Part shown: positions 5,074 to 5,247 of the stretch, piece by piece
Layout: each line of letters opens with the position of its first letter
How positions within the stretch are numbered: position 1 is the stretch's first letter
From: an uncultured Acidimicrobiaceae bacterium
GTDB taxonomy: Bacteria; Actinomycetota; Acidimicrobiia; Acidimicrobiales; Ilumatobacteraceae
DNA: 5,247 nt
Reading direction: 5' to 3'
Assembly (NCBI GenBank): GCA_903919215.1
Contig: CAIXHI010000269.1
Span: 1 to 5,247, forward strand
Made by a program: the position numbers and the translations under genes
The notes under the pieces: generated by a model
Told to the model about the DNA's origin: nothing
Seen by the model: only the letters and a program-made list of their open reading frames with translations
Databases searched by the model: none

Positions 5074-5247
5074 CGCCCGCAGCGCGTCGCGGGTGGCGAT
5101 CGCTTCGGCGCGAGCGGCGTCGGCGAAGTCAGCTCCGCTGGATGCGTAGAGGATCGCCCGCGAGGAGTTGACGACCATGCCGTGTCCGGCGCTGTCGCTC
5201 CCGGCCTGCACCGTGGCAGCAATGTCGCCGCCCTGTGCTCCGACGCC
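5068..5247 (-). CDS. pyrF: Orotidine 5'-phosphate decarboxylase, C-terminal fragment (5' end outside window)
   Basis: The minus strand is open from the window edge to TGA (complement of 5068-5070), giving 59 residues that begin GVGAQGGDIAATV and continue through VVNSSRAILYAS (25-36) to an alanine-rich helix ending RDALRAG. The GVGAQGG loop and the SSRAI segment (R30, expected phosphate-binding Arg) are characteristic of the last strands of the TIM-barrel OMP decarboxylase of the bacterial type-2 PyrF group. That enzyme decarboxylates OMP to UMP in the last step of pyrimidine synthesis. Most of the enzyme, including the catalytic Asp-Lys cluster, lies beyond the window, so the call rests on these C-terminal motifs. 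It converges on serA with 22 nt between the stop codons. A longer frame on the same strand (4686-5222) crosses both this gene and serA and is not coding. Confidence 0.8.
   Translation of the reverse strand, partial: GVGAQGGDIAATVQAGSDSAGHGMVVNSSRAILYASSGADFADAARAEAIATRDALRAG

Noticed and set aside
4686..5222. Minus-strand frame crossing the 3' end of serA and the right edge
   Set aside because: The pyrF-like motifs (GVGAQGG, NSSRAILY) are in a different minus-strand frame. This one shows none and would overlap serA by about 360 nt.

Overview
The window looks like ordinary chromosomal DNA from a GC-rich actinobacterium. The evidence is a strong G/C bias at third codon positions, a PASTA-repeat protein, a long SerA with both ASB and ACT domains, genes that appear to start without a Shine-Dalgarno sequence, and an SDR plus SCP2 lipid-metabolism pairing. 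Acidimicrobiia is my best guess at class level, but that is inference from general resemblance and no search was run. I see no mobile element, CRISPR array, RNA gene or phage gene.

Layout: (1) The left edge holds the C-terminal end of a PASTA-domain protein on the + strand, ending at 476. (2) A 94-nt gap with a strong ribosome binding site leads into a two-gene + strand unit. This is an SDR-family dehydrogenase resembling the (3R)-hydroxyacyl-CoA dehydrogenase part of peroxisomal multifunctional enzyme type 2 (571-1446), overlapped by 4 nt by a 14-helix DHA2-type MFS transporter (1443-2933). (3) Convergent to it, 7 nt away, is a small SCP2 sterol/lipid-carrier-domain protein on the - strand (2941-3348). 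(4) A 137-nt divergent intergenic region carries a candidate -10 element for each side and an inverted repeat that could be an operator. (5) D-3-phosphoglycerate dehydrogenase, serA, lies on the + strand (3486-5045). (6) The right edge holds the C-terminal 59 residues of a probable orotidine 5'-phosphate decarboxylase (pyrF) on the - strand. It converges on serA, and a hairpin that includes both stop codons lies between them.

Functionally this is a patchwork. The SDR and the SCP2 protein both fit acyl-CoA or steroid/lipid breakdown, and the transporter is translationally tied to the SDR. serA (serine synthesis) and pyrF (pyrimidine synthesis) are housekeeping genes. I found no convincing new multi-gene system. 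The points most worth a second look are the probably leaderless divergent promoters, the operator-like repeat, the shared terminator hairpin over two stop codons, and the split arrangement of SDR and SCP2 modules that are fused in eukaryotic MFE-2.
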